From the NCBI RefSeq assembly GCF_000146165.2, contig NC_004347.2, forward strand, positions 1,178,001-1,242,000: a stretch of 64,000 nt of DNA, read 5' to 3'. The notes beneath the pieces are model-generated. The model saw only the letters and a program-made list of their open reading frames with translations. It was not told the origin of the DNA and searched no databases. Source of the DNA: Shewanella oneidensis MR-1. GTDB lineage: Bacteria > Pseudomonadota > Gammaproteobacteria > Enterobacterales > Shewanellaceae. A program made the translations under genes and the position numbers. This document shows positions 1 through 10,715 of this stretch, in pieces; position 1 is the first letter of the stretch, and each line of letters starts with the position of its first letter.

Positions 1-1
1 G

Positions 2-691
2 GATTCCTTGGCGGGTAAATTGCTGACTAATGATCCGTTAAAGGTTGAGGCCAGTACGCGCAATGCTGTGGTTGGTGAAATCGAAGAGCAACTGTATTTA
101 GTCAATAAGGGTAGTAAGGCGCAGGCATTGATTGCGTTACTCAAACAATATCAATGGCCGCAGGTGCTGGTGTTTATCAGCGCCCGCGATGATGCCGATG
201 CGATTGCGAAACGGCTAGTGAAGGCGGGGATTAACGCTGCTGCGCTGCACGGCGAAAAAGATCAAACCGTGCGTAGCCAAACCTTGGCCGACTTTAAAGC
301 CGATCGCATTCAAGTATTAGTGGCGACAGATTTGATGGCCCGCGGCATTCATGTCGATGCCTTACCTGTGGTGATCAACTTAGATTTACCCACCAGTGCG
401 CCTGTGTATGTGCACCGCATTGGTCGCACCGCGAGGGCGGGCGCCAAAGGGCTAGCCATATCTTTAGTGTGCCATGGTGAAATGCCAAACTTAACCGCGA
501 TCCGCAATTTGACTGCGCGGGCGTTACCGCTGGTATTTTTGGCGGACTTTCCGGTGACCGATAAACCAAGTGAAAAAATCATTGATGGCGCTGAAAATAA
601 GGTTATCCCTAAGCGCCCACCGCGGGATAAACAGGCAAATCGTCGCAGCATCAATAAGCACAGCGTCAAAGCGTTTAAAGGTAAGCGTTGA
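2..691 (+). CDS. DEAD-box RNA helicase, C-terminal part (gene cut by window edge)
   Basis: This is the second RecA-like domain of an ATP-dependent DEAD-box RNA helicase; the reading frame is open to the window edge, so the DEAD-containing N-terminal domain lies outside. Visible helicase motifs are IV (VLVFISAR), V (ATDLMARGIH) and VI (HRIGRTARAG, the arginine fingers). The tail after about residue 190 is lysine/arginine-rich (ending KAFKGKR), typical of RNA-binding extensions. Motif V reads ARGIH where most family members have ARGI/L-D. The class is certain; the paralogue (RhlE-like or other) cannot be fixed from this part. Transcription runs into a 213-base gap before the next gene. Confidence 0.93.
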   Translation, partial: DSLAGKLLTNDPLKVEASTRNAVVGEIEEQLYLVNKGSKAQALIALLKQYQWPQVLVFISARDDADAIAKRLVKAGINAAALHGEKDQTVRSQTLADFKADRIQVLVATDLMARGIHVDALPVVINLDLPTSAPVYVHRIGRTARAGAKGLAISLVCHGEMPNLTAIRNLTARALPLVFLADFPVTDKPSEKIIDGAENKVIPKRPPRDKQANRRSINKHSVKAFKGKR

Positions 692-904
692 GTGTGAAGC
701 TTATCGTCAGTATTACCTAAGATAAAACCCGTTACGACGAATCTCACTCGCCACTTAATCAAGTCTTTGAGTGATATTTGAAGGGGGGCGGGCACAGTTT
801 TCTGAATCGACATTGGCTTCGGGTAAAGTAAAATACTGTGATTAGCCAAGCCCTCAAATGCTCATTTTCTCTTAGAGCAATCAAAGGATAAAAGGGAGTT
901 CTAC

Positions 905-1714
905 ATGAAATCAAAGCGATTAAGCTTAGTGTTGATGACTGCTGCGCTCGGATTAACCGCCTGCGCGACGACACAGTCGCCCACTGGACGTAGCCAAACC
1001 TTGCTCTATTCATCCTCGCAGATGCAGCAAATGGGCGATGCGTCTTTTGCTGAGATGAAAAAGCAGCAGAAGATCAGTGGCAATAAAAAACTCACACAAT
1101 ACGTGAATTGTGTCGCCAATCGTGTGACGGCCGTGTTGCCCGATCAAACCCAGAAATGGGATGTGGTGTTGTTTGATTCTGAACAAGTCAACGCCTTTGC
1201 GTTGCCTGGCGGACATATTGGGGTATATACCGGATTATTAAAAGTAGCGAGTACGCCGGATCAACTGGCGACCGTGTTAGGGCATGAAGTTGCCCACGTA
1301 TTGGCGCAACATGGCAATGAGCAAGTGTCGCGGTCGCAGATGACGGGCATGGGGATGCAAATTGCCGATGCGGCGTTGGGGGCGGGGGGCGTTTCTAACC
1401 GTGACTTATATATGTCGGCGCTGGGGCTTGGGGCACAAGTTGGGGTGATTTTACCTTTTGGTCGAGCCCAAGAGAGTGAGGCCGATATTATGGGGCTGGA
1501 GTTGATGGCGCGGGCGGGCTTTGATCCGGCGCAGAGTGTAGTGCTCTGGCAGAATATGTCGAAAGCGGGCGGTGGAAAAGGGCCAGAGCTGTTATCGACT
1601 CACCCATCAAACAACAATCGTATCGCCCAACTTGAGCAATTACAGGGGCAAATGCAGCCTTTGTATCAGAGCGCAAAGGCGAATATAAAAAACCAATGCG
1701 CCGCGCCTAAATAG
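905..1714 (+). CDS. M48-family metallopeptidase lipoprotein
   Basis: Predicted zinc metalloprotease of the periplasm or outer membrane, 269 aa. A lipoprotein signal peptide (LGLTACAT; lipidated Cys about residue 20) is followed by an M48 domain with the zinc-binding HEVAH motif near residue 128 and the downstream third ligand in ESEADIMG. The length and layout fit the YcaL/LoiP type of small M48 lipoproteins, which act in envelope protein quality control (family knowledge). The ATG at 905 is preceded by AAAGGGAG. The gene appears monocistronic and is followed by a MITE-like repeat 48 bases after its stop. The substrate is not readable from sequence. Confidence 0.9.
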   Translation: MKSKRLSLVLMTAALGLTACATTQSPTGRSQTLLYSSSQMQQMGDASFAEMKKQQKISGNKKLTQYVNCVANRVTAVLPDQTQKWDVVLFDSEQVNAFALPGGHIGVYTGLLKVASTPDQLATVLGHEVAHVLAQHGNEQVSRSQMTGMGMQIADAALGAGGVSNRDLYMSALGLGAQVGVILPFGRAQESEADIMGLELMARAGFDPAQSVVLWQNMSKAGGGKGPELLSTHPSNNNRIAQLEQLQGQMQPLYQSAKANIKNQCAAPK

Positions 1715-1762
1715 CTTTTGAGGGTAAGGTTTCGTTTATCTTGCTGTTATTAGGCGCTATTA

Positions 1763-1962
1763 CTAGGGCGTGTTGACGTTTCAGGGTTGTTTTTGCAGCC
1801 AAATGCTGCCCGAAAGGTTCGTCTGGCAAGCCCTTGCTCTTACTTTCTGTCATAAGAGCAGCTCGTCATTTGAGTAGAATAACTACACATCATTCCTCGT
1901 TTCGCGAGCACGAACTTGCCAGAACGAACAAAATTAAATCTCGAAACGTCAACACGCCCTAG
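1763..1962. mobile_element. MITE-like element, copy 1 (internally deleted)
   Basis: Non-coding element bounded by perfect 20-bp terminal inverted repeats, CTAGGGCGTGTTGACGTTTC at the left and its complement at 1943-1962. The core GGGCG...CGCCC is flanked on both sides by TA, suggesting a TA target duplication as made by IS630/Tc1-type transposases. No ORF for a transposase is present. Related copies lie at 20023-20304 and 52859-53126; this copy lacks about 85 bases (a palindromic internal block) present in both others. It fills most of the 373-base gap between the M48 gene and fklB. Confidence 0.8.
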
Positions 1963-2087
1963 ATAAATATGCATGGGTTACGTAAAATCGCCGCAACGTT
2001 AAATAAGCAGCCAGTATATCAGCATAGGGCGTGGAACTATGTTAAACTGGTGCGCAAAATTCCATTGAACATTGAGAGTCATTAATT

Positions 2088-2705
2088 ATGTCTGATAAAT
2101 TCAGTACTGTTGAACAGCAAGCAAGCTATGGTGTAGGCCGTCAAATGGGTGAGCAACTGGCAGCAAATTCTTTTGAAGGCGTCGATATCCCTGCCGTTCA
2201 AGCTGGCTTAGCCGATGCATTTGCCGGTCTTGAAAGTGCTGTGTCTATGCAGGAACTGCAAGTGGCATTCACTGAGATCAGCCGTCGCATTCAAGCTGCT
2301 CAAGAACAAGCTGCTGCTGAGGCTTCTGCTGAAGGCGAAGCGTTTTTAGTTGAAAACGCTAATCGTGAAGGCGTAATTGTGACTGAGTCAGGTCTGCAAT
2401 ACGAAGTGTTAGTTCAAGGTAACGGTGCTAAACCAACCTACGAAGACACTGTACGTACTCACTACCATGGTTCATTCATCAATGGTGATGTGTTCGACAG
2501 CTCTGTTGTTCGTGGTCAACCTGCTGAGTTCCCAGTATCAGGCGTTATCGCTGGCTGGACTGAAGCACTGCAACTGATGCCAGTAGGTACGAAGTTAAAA
2601 TTATATGTGCCACATCACTTAGCTTACGGTGAGCGTGGCGCGGGCGCTTCTATTCCTCCGTATTCAACCTTAGTGTTTGAAGTCGAGTTATTAGACATCG
2701 TCTAA
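2088..2705 (+). CDS. fklB: FKBP-type peptidyl-prolyl cis-trans isomerase FklB
   Basis: Catalyses proline cis-trans isomerisation. At 205 aa it matches E. coli FklB (206 aa) along its length: an N-terminal helical dimerisation domain (EQQASYGVGRQMGEQL, then Gln/Ala-rich helices to about residue 90) and a C-terminal FKBP domain containing the active-site signatures VFDSSVVRGQPAEFPV, GWTEALQLMPVG and AYGERGAGASIPP. There is no signal peptide, so it is cytoplasmic, unlike FkpA. The start ATG follows TTGAGAGTC. It is followed at once by an intrinsic terminator, so it is probably a single-gene unit. Confidence 0.95.
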   Translation: MSDKFSTVEQQASYGVGRQMGEQLAANSFEGVDIPAVQAGLADAFAGLESAVSMQELQVAFTEISRRIQAAQEQAAAEASAEGEAFLVENANREGVIVTESGLQYEVLVQGNGAKPTYEDTVRTHYHGSFINGDVFDSSVVRGQPAEFPVSGVIAGWTEALQLMPVGTKLKLYVPHHLAYGERGAGASIPPYSTLVFEVELLDIV

Positions 2706-2713
2706 TGTCAATG

Positions 2714-3590
<877 letters not shown>

Positions 3591-3593
3591 GAT

Positions 3594-3620
3594 AAAAAAC
3601 GCCATTTGGCGTTTTTTTTT
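3594..3620 (+). terminator. Rho-independent terminator of dapB
   Basis: AAAAAACGCC-ATTT-GGCGTTTTTTTTT hairpin with a strong T-run, immediately after the dapB stop codon. Confidence 0.92.
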
Positions 3621-3769
3621 GCACTTAGATGCCAATGCGTAGACGAGTTTGAATTTATCCTGTAAACTCGCTGGAATTTGTCAAAATTTCGTAAATCAGC
3701 GGAAATTGGTATCTTAACATAACATAAAAACATTATATTTCAGTGGCTTGGCTCTTTATGGAGGTCGCG

Positions 3770-4918
3770 TTGACAAAGTCTGCCTTACTCGTACTCGAAG
3801 ATGGAACCGTATTCACTGGCACAGCGATAGGTGCCGATGGTCTCTCAGTTGGTGAAGTTGTTTTTAACACTTCGATGACGGGATACCAAGAAATTTTAAC
3901 TGATCCCTCTTATTCACGCCAAATAGTAACTTTAACCTACCCCCACATTGGTAATACTGGTACCAATAATGAAGACGTCGAATCCAATGGGGTTCATGCT
4001 TGTGGTTTAATCATTCGCGATCTTCCGCTCATAGCAAGTAGTTTCCGTAATCAACAAAACCTCAGCGATTATCTCAAAGCAAACAACGTTGTTGGCATCG
4101 CAGATATCGATACTCGTAAATTAACTCGAATCCTCCGTGAAAAAGGTGCCCAAGCGGGTTGCATCATGGCGGGTGCTGACTTAGATGAAGTTAAAGCCCT
4201 TGCAGCGGCTAAAGCCTTCCCCGGTTTGAAAGGTATGGATTTAGCGAAAGAGGTTACTACCGACAAAGCATACCCATGGCGTAAAGGTAGCTGGCGTTTA
4301 GTGGGCGGTTTGCCTGCCGATACTCCAGCAGAAGCGCTTAAATACAAAGTGGTTGCCTACGACTACGGTGTGAAGCAAAACATTCTACGCATGTTGGTTG
4401 ACCGTGGCTGCGACGTCACTGTCGTTCCGGCTAAAACACCTGCGTCGGAAGTGTTAGCGATGAACCCAGACGGGGTGTTTCTCTCTAACGGCCCTGGTGA
4501 CCCAGAGCCTTGTGATTACGCGATTGAAGCGATTCAACAAATCCTGAAAACCGATACGCCGATTTTCGGTATCTGTTTAGGCCACCAGTTACTGGCATTG
4601 GCATCAGGCGCGAAAACCTTAAAGATGAAGTTTGGTCACCACGGTGCAAACCACCCTGTGAGCAATATCGAAAAAGGTAACGTTATGATCACCAGCCAAA
4701 ACCATGGTTTTGCTGCTGATGAAGCCACATTACCCGCCAATATCAAAGTGACCCATAAGTCACTGTTCGATGGTTCATTGCAAGGTATCCATCTGACGGA
4801 CAAACCTGCGTTCAGCTTCCAAGGCCACCCTGAAGCGAGCCCTGGTCCGAACGATGCGGCCCCACTGTTCGATCACTTTATCGAGCTCATTGAACACTAT
4901 CGTCAGAACGCTAAGTAA
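3770..4918 (+). CDS. carA: Carbamoyl-phosphate synthase small (glutaminase) subunit
   Basis: Hydrolyses glutamine and channels ammonia to CarB for arginine and pyrimidine synthesis. The class I amidotransferase triad is visible: the nucleophile in GICLGHQLL and the His/Glu pair in [11 protein letters not shown] chose the TTG at 3770: GGAGG lies five bases upstream, and the resulting 382-aa protein ([13 protein letters not shown]) equals E. coli CarA in length. From established knowledge, E. coli carA also starts at a non-ATG codon. A longer in-frame GTG exists at 3743 but has no ribosome site. The start of carB is 27 bases downstream. Confidence 0.96.
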
Positions 4919-4945
4919 TACGCAAGCTAGGAGAAGAGAGAAGCA

Positions 4946-7900
4946 ATGCCAAAACGTACAGATATAAAGAGTATTCTTATCCTAGGTGCAGGCCCGATTG
5001 TCATTGGTCAGGCATGTGAATTTGACTATTCAGGCGCTCAAGCCTGTAAAGCCCTGCGTGAAGAAGGTTACCGCGTCATTCTGGTGAACTCTAACCCTGC
5101 CACCATTATGACCGACCCTGAAATGGCCGATGCCACTTATATCGAGCCAATTCAATGGGAAGTAGTACGTAACATTATCGCCAAAGAACGCCCTGACGCG
5201 ATTCTGCCCACCATGGGCGGTCAAACTGCACTGAACTGCGCACTCGAGCTTGAAGCCAAAGGCGTACTGGCCGAATTTAACGTGGAAATGATCGGCGCGA
5301 CCGCCGACGCGATTGATAAAGCAGAAGATCGTAGCCGTTTCGACAAAGCCATGAAGAGCATTGGCTTAGAATGTCCACGCGCGGGCATCGCCCACAGCAT
5401 GGAAGAAGCCTATGGCGTTCTTGAGCAAGTGGGTTTCCCTTGTATTATCCGCCCATCGTTCACTATGGGTGGTTCAGGTGGTGGTATCGCCTATAACAAG
5501 GAAGAGTTCGAAGAAATCTGTTCTCAAGGCTTAGATTTATCGCCAACCAAAGAGCTACTCATCGACGAGAGCTTAATTGGTTGGAAAGAATACGAGATGG
5601 AAGTGGTTCGTGATCGTAACGACAACTGCATCATCGTGTGTTCTATCGAAAACTTCGACCCAATGGGTGTGCATACTGGCGACTCTATCACAGTAGCACC
5701 CGCGCAAACGCTGACTGACAAAGAATACCAAATCATGCGTAATGCCTCTATGGCCGTACTGCGTGAGATTGGTGTTGAAACCGGTGGTTCTAACGTACAG
5801 TTTGGTATCAACCCGAAAGATGGCCGTATGGTGATCATCGAGATGAACCCACGGGTATCGCGTTCATCTGCTCTGGCATCAAAAGCAACTGGCTTCCCGA
5901 TTGCAAAAATCGCGGCCAAGTTAGCGGTGGGTTTCACCCTCGATGAGCTGATGAACGACATTACTGGTGGTCGCACACCAGCCTCGTTTGAACCTGCAAT
6001 CGATTACGTTGTGACTAAAGTCCCTCGCTTTAACTTTGAAAAGTTCGCCGGTTCCAACGATCGCTTAACCACTCAGATGAAATCTGTGGGTGAAGTGATG
6101 GCAATTGGCCGTACTTTCCAAGAGTCACTGCAAAAGGCATTACGTGGTTTAGAAGTGAATCGTCACGGTTTAGACCCTATTACTGACATGTCTAAGCCAG
6201 AAGCAATGGCCCGTATTCGCCTCGAGCTGAAAGAGCCTGGTTGTGACCGCATTTGGTACATCGCTGATGCGATGCGCGCGGGATTGACGCTCGATGAAAT
6301 TTTCCGTTTAACCAATATCGACCCTTGGTTCTTGGTACAAATTGAAGAGTTAATCAAGCTTGAAGGTCAAGTGGCTGAAGCGGGGCTGGCTGGTTTAAAC
6401 GAAGAGCTGCTGCGCAAACTCAAGCGTAAAGGCTTTGCCGATGCGCGTCTGGCCGTCGTACTGGGTGTAAACGAGAGCGAAGTTCGTAAACTGCGTGACC
6501 GTTTCGATATCCACCCAGTCTACAAGCGCGTAGATACCTGTGCGGCCGAGTTTGCGACTGACACCGCTTACATGTACTCAACCTACGAGGAAGAGTGTGA
6601 AGCCAATCCATCTAACCGTGACAAAATCATGGTGTTAGGTGGTGGTCCAAACCGTATTGGTCAAGGTATCGAATTCGATTACTGCTGTGTGCACGCGGCA
6701 TTAGCACTGCGTGAAGACGGTTATGAAACCATCATGGTGAACTGTAACCCTGAAACCGTTTCAACCGACTACGACACGTCAGACCGTCTGTATTTCGAGC
6801 CTGTTACTTTAGAAGACGTGTTAGAAATCGTCCGTATCGAGAAGCCAAAAGGCGTTATCGTACAGTACGGTGGTCAAACTCCGCTAAAACTGGCTCGCGC
6901 TCTTGAGGCTGCGGGTGTGCCCATTATTGGTACTAGCCCAGATGCAATTGACCGCGCTGAAGACCGTGAGCGTTTCCAACAGGCGATTCAACGTCTGGAA
7001 ATGAAACAGCCTGAAAACGATACCGTGACCACGGTAGAAGGTGCAGTGATTGCCGCAGAACGTATCGGTTATCCGCTAGTGGTGCGTCCATCCTACGTAC
7101 TGGGCGGCCGCGCGATGGAAATCGTTTACGACCAACAGGATTTACTGCGCTACTTTAACGAAGCCGTCAGCGTATCTAACGCTTCACCAGTACTGTTAGA
7201 CCACTTCCTAGACGATGCTATCGAAGTGGATATCGACGCAGTATGTGACGGCGAAACCGTAGTTATCGGCGCCATCATGGAACATATCGAGCAGGCTGGG
7301 GTTCACTCAGGTGACTCTGGTTGTTCTCTGCCACCTTATACCTTAAGCCAAGAAATCCAAGATCGCATGCGTGTGCAAGTCGGCAAGTTGGCGATGGAGT
7401 TAGGTGTTGTCGGTCTAATGAACGTACAGTTTGCCGTGAAGAATAACGAAATCTACATGATTGAAGTTAATCCACGTGCCGCCCGTACTGTGCCATTTGT
7501 ATCGAAAGCGACTGGTGTACCTTTAGCGAAGATTGCCGCCCGTGTGATGGCAGGTCAAAGTTTGAAGGCGCAAAACTTTACTCAGGAAGTGATCCCACCT
7601 TTCTATTCAGTGAAAGAAGTGGTACTGCCATTTAACAAGTTCCCTGGCGTGGACCCACTGTTAGGCCCAGAAATGCGCTCGACGGGTGAGGTGATGGGTG
7701 TGGGCGATACCTTCGCCGAAGCCTATGCTAAGGCGCAGTTAGGTGCGACTTCTGAAGTGCCTAAGTCTGGTCGTGCGCTGCTATCTGTGCGTAACAGCGA
7801 CAAGAAACGCGTTGCCGACTTAGCCGCTAAGCTGATTGAGCTGGGTTATCAAATCGATGCGACCCACGGTACAGCGGTTATCCTAGGTGAAGCGGGGATC

Positions 7901-8170
7901 AACCCTCGCTTAGTGAACAAGGTACACGAAGGTCGTCCACACATTCTTGACCGCATCAAGAACGGTGAGTACACTTACATCGTGAACACGACTGAAGGCC
8001 GTCAAGCGATTGAAGACTCGCGTCAATTACGCCGCGGTGCACTGCGTTACAAGGTGAACTACACCACGACGATGAACGCCGCCTTTGCAACCTGTATGGC
8101 TCACGCAGCGGATGACCGCACCAATGTGACCTCAGTACAAGAGTTGCACAAGCGCATATTGGCTAAATAA
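4946..8170 (+). CDS. carB: Carbamoyl-phosphate synthase large subunit
   Basis: ATP-dependent synthetase subunit, 1074 aa, the full family length. It shows the internal duplication of two ATP-grasp halves: each begins with a Rossmann-like motif ([22 protein letters not shown] near residue 12 and [22 protein letters not shown] near 560), and each carries NP.. and [16 protein letters not shown]-grasp motifs. The C-terminal MGS-type allosteric domain (from about 935) would bind UMP/ornithine/IMP effectors. AGGAGAAGAG precedes the ATG. It forms the carAB operon and ends in a strong palindromic terminator. Confidence 0.98.
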   Translation: MPKRTDIKSILILGAGPIVIGQACEFDYSGAQACKALREEGYRVILVNSNPATIMTDPEMADATYIEPIQWEVVRNIIAKERPDAILPTMGGQTALNCALELEAKGVLAEFNVEMIGATADAIDKAEDRSRFDKAMKSIGLECPRAGIAHSMEEAYGVLEQVGFPCIIRPSFTMGGSGGGIAYNKEEFEEICSQGLDLSPTKELLIDESLIGWKEYEMEVVRDRNDNCIIVCSIENFDPMGVHTGDSITVAPAQTLTDKEYQIMRNASMAVLREIGVETGGSNVQFGINPKDGRMVIIEMNPRVSRSSALASKATGFPIAKIAAKLAVGFTLDELMNDITGGRTPASFEPAIDYVVTKVPRFNFEKFAGSNDRLTTQMKSVGEVMAIGRTFQESLQKALRGLEVNRHGLDPITDMSKPEAMARIRLELKEPGCDRIWYIADAMRAGLTLDEIFRLTNIDPWFLVQIEELIKLEGQVAEAGLAGLNEELLRKLKRKGFADARLAVVLGVNESEVRKLRDRFDIHPVYKRVDTCAAEFATDTAYMYSTYEEECEANPSNRDKIMVLGGGPNRIGQGIEFDYCCVHAALALREDGYETIMVNCNPETVSTDYDTSDRLYFEPVTLEDVLEIVRIEKPKGVIVQYGGQTPLKLARALEAAGVPIIGTSPDAIDRAEDRERFQQAIQRLEMKQPENDTVTTVEGAVIAAERIGYPLVVRPSYVLGGRAMEIVYDQQDLLRYFNEAVSVSNASPVLLDHFLDDAIEVDIDAVCDGETVVIGAIMEHIEQAGVHSGDSGCSLPPYTLSQEIQDRMRVQVGKLAMELGVVGLMNVQFAVKNNEIYMIEVNPRAARTVPFVSKATGVPLAKIAARVMAGQSLKAQNFTQEVIPPFYSVKEVVLPFNKFPGVDPLLGPEMRSTGEVMGVGDTFAEAYAKAQLGATSEVPKSGRALLSVRNSDKKRVADLAAKLIELGYQIDATHGTAVILGEAGINPRLVNKVHEGRPHILDRIKNGEYTYIVNTTEGRQAIEDSRQLRRGALRYKVNYTTTMNAAFATCMAHAADDRTNVTSVQELHKRILAK

Positions 8171-8188
8171 GCCGTCACGTTATGTTGC

Positions 8189-8227
8189 AAAAAGGCCGGG
8201 TAACTTAAGTTATCCGGCCTTTCTTTT
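8189..8227. terminator. Bidirectional terminator between carB and the solute-binding protein gene
   Basis: An almost perfect palindrome at 8191-8222 (AAAGGCCGG, then TAACTT/AAGTTA, then CCGGCCTTT, one G-T pair) is flanked by a T-rich run on the + strand and by A-rich sequence giving TTTTT on the - strand. It can serve both convergent genes. Confidence 0.88.
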
Positions 8228-8242
8228 TAAGGGGTAAAAGGT

Positions 8243-9010
8243 TTATAAGCCGATTCGTTCGGTTGCCATTGGCGGCTCATCATTGGGTAGCCAGCGTCGA
8301 TAGATTTGTGCAAAGGTGCCATCTGCCTTGATGCTGATGAGTGCTTGTTTCCATTTATCGACTTCCTCGCTTGGTGTCCCCTGTGAAAACGCAATATAGA
8401 GATGATTTGCGCTGATCGTGTAGAGGGATTTGACGTCATCCATGCTTGCGCCTGCTTCGGCCAGAATGCTTGGCGCAGTAAGATTAGCGTTGCACCAGAG
8501 ATCAATGCGTTGTTTGATCAATTGCTTGGCGCTCAGCAGCGGTGTTGAAGAGGGGGCGATATTGGAAAAACGATGTTCTATCAATAATTGCTCTTCAACC
8601 GAGGAGCGATAAACCCCGATGGCTTTAGCCTGCTTGGCATCTTCAATTGAGTTGATCTTCAGATTGCTATTTTTTAGGGCATAAAAGTTTGTTGTGCCAA
8701 CTGCCACAGGTCCAATCAAACTAAACATGCGCTCTCGCTCAGCGGTGCGTGTCATGGTAAAGAGCACGGTATTAGGTTGTTCGGTGATAATTTTCCAGCC
8801 GCGGGCCCAAGGCACGACTTTGATGGGATCTTGGTTATCGATACGCTTTTGGATCTCTTGTACGACTTGCACAGCTAATCCGTCGGGTTTGCCATCAACA
8901 GAAAAGCTAATAGGAGCCCATTCTTCGGTATAAATATTGAGCGTTGCCTGTGCAGTGAGTGGGATACTGCTGAGAAAAACAACTATTACTAAGTGGGTAA
9001 AAAATTTCAT
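8243..9010 (-). CDS. Periplasmic solute-binding protein, family 3 (orphan)
   Basis: A 255-aa exported protein with a signal peptide (MKFFTHLVIVVFLSSIPLTAQA) followed by a family-3 solute-binding fold: the N-terminal LNIYTEEWAPISF and DGLAVQVVQEI strands, the TMTRTAERE ligand-loop region and a C-terminal DGTFAQIYRRWLP helix. These proteins usually bind amino acids or feed sensor systems. There is no permease, ATPase or sensor kinase next to it. Its ligand is unknown; roles in uptake or in signalling are equally open. It converges on carB and shares the palindromic terminator. Confidence 0.85.
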   Translation of the reverse strand: MKFFTHLVIVVFLSSIPLTAQATLNIYTEEWAPISFSVDGKPDGLAVQVVQEIQKRIDNQDPIKVVPWARGWKIITEQPNTVLFTMTRTAERERMFSLIGPVAVGTTNFYALKNSNLKINSIEDAKQAKAIGVYRSSVEEQLLIEHRFSNIAPSSTPLLSAKQLIKQRIDLWCNANLTAPSILAEAGASMDDVKSLYTISANHLYIAFSQGTPSEEVDKWKQALISIKADGTFAQIYRRWLPNDEPPMATERIGL

Positions 9011-9260
9011 TAATAACCCTAAAAAATTAGAATGTTATATGCCAGTCTTACAGCGTGCTTATAATGAATTAAAGATGACAAGTCTTAAGCTCGCAAGCGA
9101 CTTTAAGGTTATTTTGTTATCTGTGAGCTGGGGAATGAAAATATGATGGCTGAACAATATTGATGAATTGAGACAGGGTAAAAATGTTTACTTTGCCGCA
9201 AAAAACACGCCGAGTAATCTCAGCTAGGTTAGGTCGTAATATTGTGGGTATTTTACTGAT

Positions 9261-9288
9261 AATAGAGCGCCCAAAAAGGCGCTCTATT
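9261..9288 (-). terminator. Hairpin downstream of the chemoreceptor gene
   Basis: AATAGAGCGCC and GGCGCTCTATT form an 11-bp stem 19 bases beyond the stop of the - strand chemoreceptor gene. There is no clear T-run, so a terminator role is likely but not certain. I see nothing else in 9011-9260. Confidence 0.55.
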
Positions 9289-9306
9289 CATTGATGTATG
9301 TTGTCG

Positions 9307-10395
9307 TTACTGGCGATAAACATCTCGAAGTAGATTATCGAGGCAATTGACGACTCGCATACTTGAGTCTTCCATTAAACGTAGTTGCTTAACCATTTCA
9401 GGTAAATTGCCTTTTTGCTTTGCCGCCAGCGCCGCTTTACCTGCATCGTGCACCGCTTTATGGGGAGCATCTAAGGCCTTAAAATTACTTAAATGCTGAT
9501 AATTTTCAGCACCAAATCCTTTGAAATACCATTGACCTAAACGGCATTCAGTATGGGAATTTACGCCATGACTGTGCTGATTTTTTTCAATGAGTTGGTA
9601 TACATTACTCTTCCAAACAGCGTGGTCGAGTTTAGTGGTATTTAAGAAAGAAGCTGTCGCGGCGTTGTGAATCACCTGCTGCATATTATTAGAACGTTGC
9701 AGTACATCTTCAACCACCTGTCCGATTTGCGTTGAAGAAGAAGCGACATCGAGGGCACTGTTTTGGTTGTTATGTACAATTTCTTTGATATTAGAGGCTT
9801 GCGTAACAATTTGCTTTACCAGTTTTTCAATTTGGCTACTGGCTTCGTGGGCCTTGCTCGCTAATTGTCTGACTTCATCGGCGACAACAGCAAAACCTCG
9901 ACCTGCTTCGCCCGCTCGAGCGGCTTCAATTGCAGCATTGAGTGCCAGTAGGTTGGTTTGCTCTGAGATCCCTTGAATGGCAGCAACAAATTGATTAATA
10001 GATGAGGTGGTACTATTGAGCTCAGTCACCGCTTGCATGCTACTGGTTGCTTGCTTATTAATATAGGTCGCTCGATTGCCTAAATTAACAATGGCTACCC
10101 GCGTTTGATCAAAAATCTTATCTAATTCAGACAATGATTCCTTTTCTTCAGTGAGTATTTCAGCACTGCTTGCGATGCCGTCTCTCACCGCATTTAACAT
10201 CTCGCCACCTTGGTTTTGGCAGGCTATCACATCACTATAAAGATCGGTGTTTTGACGGGACTGCTGTTGCATGGCTTCGTTTTCACGGGCCATATTTTTT
10301 AGCTCTTCAATTTCAACTTCGTATCTGCGTTGTTGCTCAAGGAGCTTTTGTTTCAGAGCTTCGTTTTCTGCTTTGAGTCTGGAATTAAACCACAT
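9307..10395 (-). CDS. Soluble methyl-accepting chemotaxis protein with C-terminal CZB domain
   Basis: A 362-aa chemoreceptor without transmembrane segments. It has an N-terminal coiled coil ([21 protein letters not shown]), a kinase-control hairpin with the invariant tip region [20 protein letters not shown] and [15 protein letters not shown], and a C-terminal chemoreceptor zinc-binding domain with the H..W, C.LGQWY and PHKAVHDAG ligand pattern. This resembles cytoplasmic receptors such as Helicobacter TlpD, which sense oxidants through zinc (family knowledge; sensing here is inferred). Start: the ATG at 10395 has GAGG five bases upstream; the in-frame extension to 10449 has none. Confidence 0.9.
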   Translation of the reverse strand: MWFNSRLKAENEALKQKLLEQQRRYEVEIEELKNMARENEAMQQQSRQNTDLYSDVIACQNQGGEMLNAVRDGIASSAEILTEEKESLSELDKIFDQTRVAIVNLGNRATYINKQATSSMQAVTELNSTTSSINQFVAAIQGISEQTNLLALNAAIEAARAGEAGRGFAVVADEVRQLASKAHEASSQIEKLVKQIVTQASNIKEIVHNNQNSALDVASSSTQIGQVVEDVLQRSNNMQQVIHNAATASFLNTTKLDHAVWKSNVYQLIEKNQHSHGVNSHTECRLGQWYFKGFGAENYQHLSNFKALDAPHKAVHDAGKAALAAKQKGNLPEMVKQLRLMEDSSMRVVNCLDNLLRDVYRQ

Positions 10396-10715
10396 ATAAA
10401 CCTCTAAACTTTTTGTTGTTATGGCTGTTTTTTGACGTTTATGGTGCAATCCTTGTCAGTGTTAACATTGGGTAAAATGGATACTAGAGTTAAATGGTAT
10501 AGTATCCTATTAATCTTATCTTTTTATTAATTAACCGTAGATTTATGAGCCTATGCAACAAAATATTTCCATTATGATTAGGGAATACAAGCTGATAATG
10601 TTTATCTTGCCTTGTATTCCCGTAAACTAATCGTCAGCTTAGTTGAGGTTTCAGGCGCTTTGCTCGTACCTTTTACGCAGCAGAATGAGCAAAGACACTA
10701 GTAACCATCAATATG
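10396..10715. other. Intergenic region with a large perfect hairpin (10581-10621)
   Basis: This is the gap between the chemoreceptor start and the mgtE stop. It holds an 11-bp perfect inverted repeat, GGGAATACAAG (10581-10591) and its complement (10611-10621), with an inner GATAA/TTATC pairing, making a 41-nt hairpin without a T-run. A second weaker repeat, CTTTGCTC (10658-10665) and GAGCAAAG (10687-10694), could mark the end of mgtE transcription. No supported gene is present. Confidence 0.5.

Noticed and set aside
349..849. 166-codon - strand ORF opposite the helicase gene
   Set aside because: Mostly antisense to the conserved helicase motifs with composition typical of a shadow frame.
3650..3769. 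ArgR or PurR operator upstream of carA
   Set aside because: TGAATTTATCCTG near 3650 has only half of an ARG-box dyad; no symmetric site found by eye.
5524..5976. 150-codon - strand ORF within carB
   Set aside because: Antisense to a highly conserved ATP-grasp region; low-complexity Ser/Ile/Arg shadow composition.
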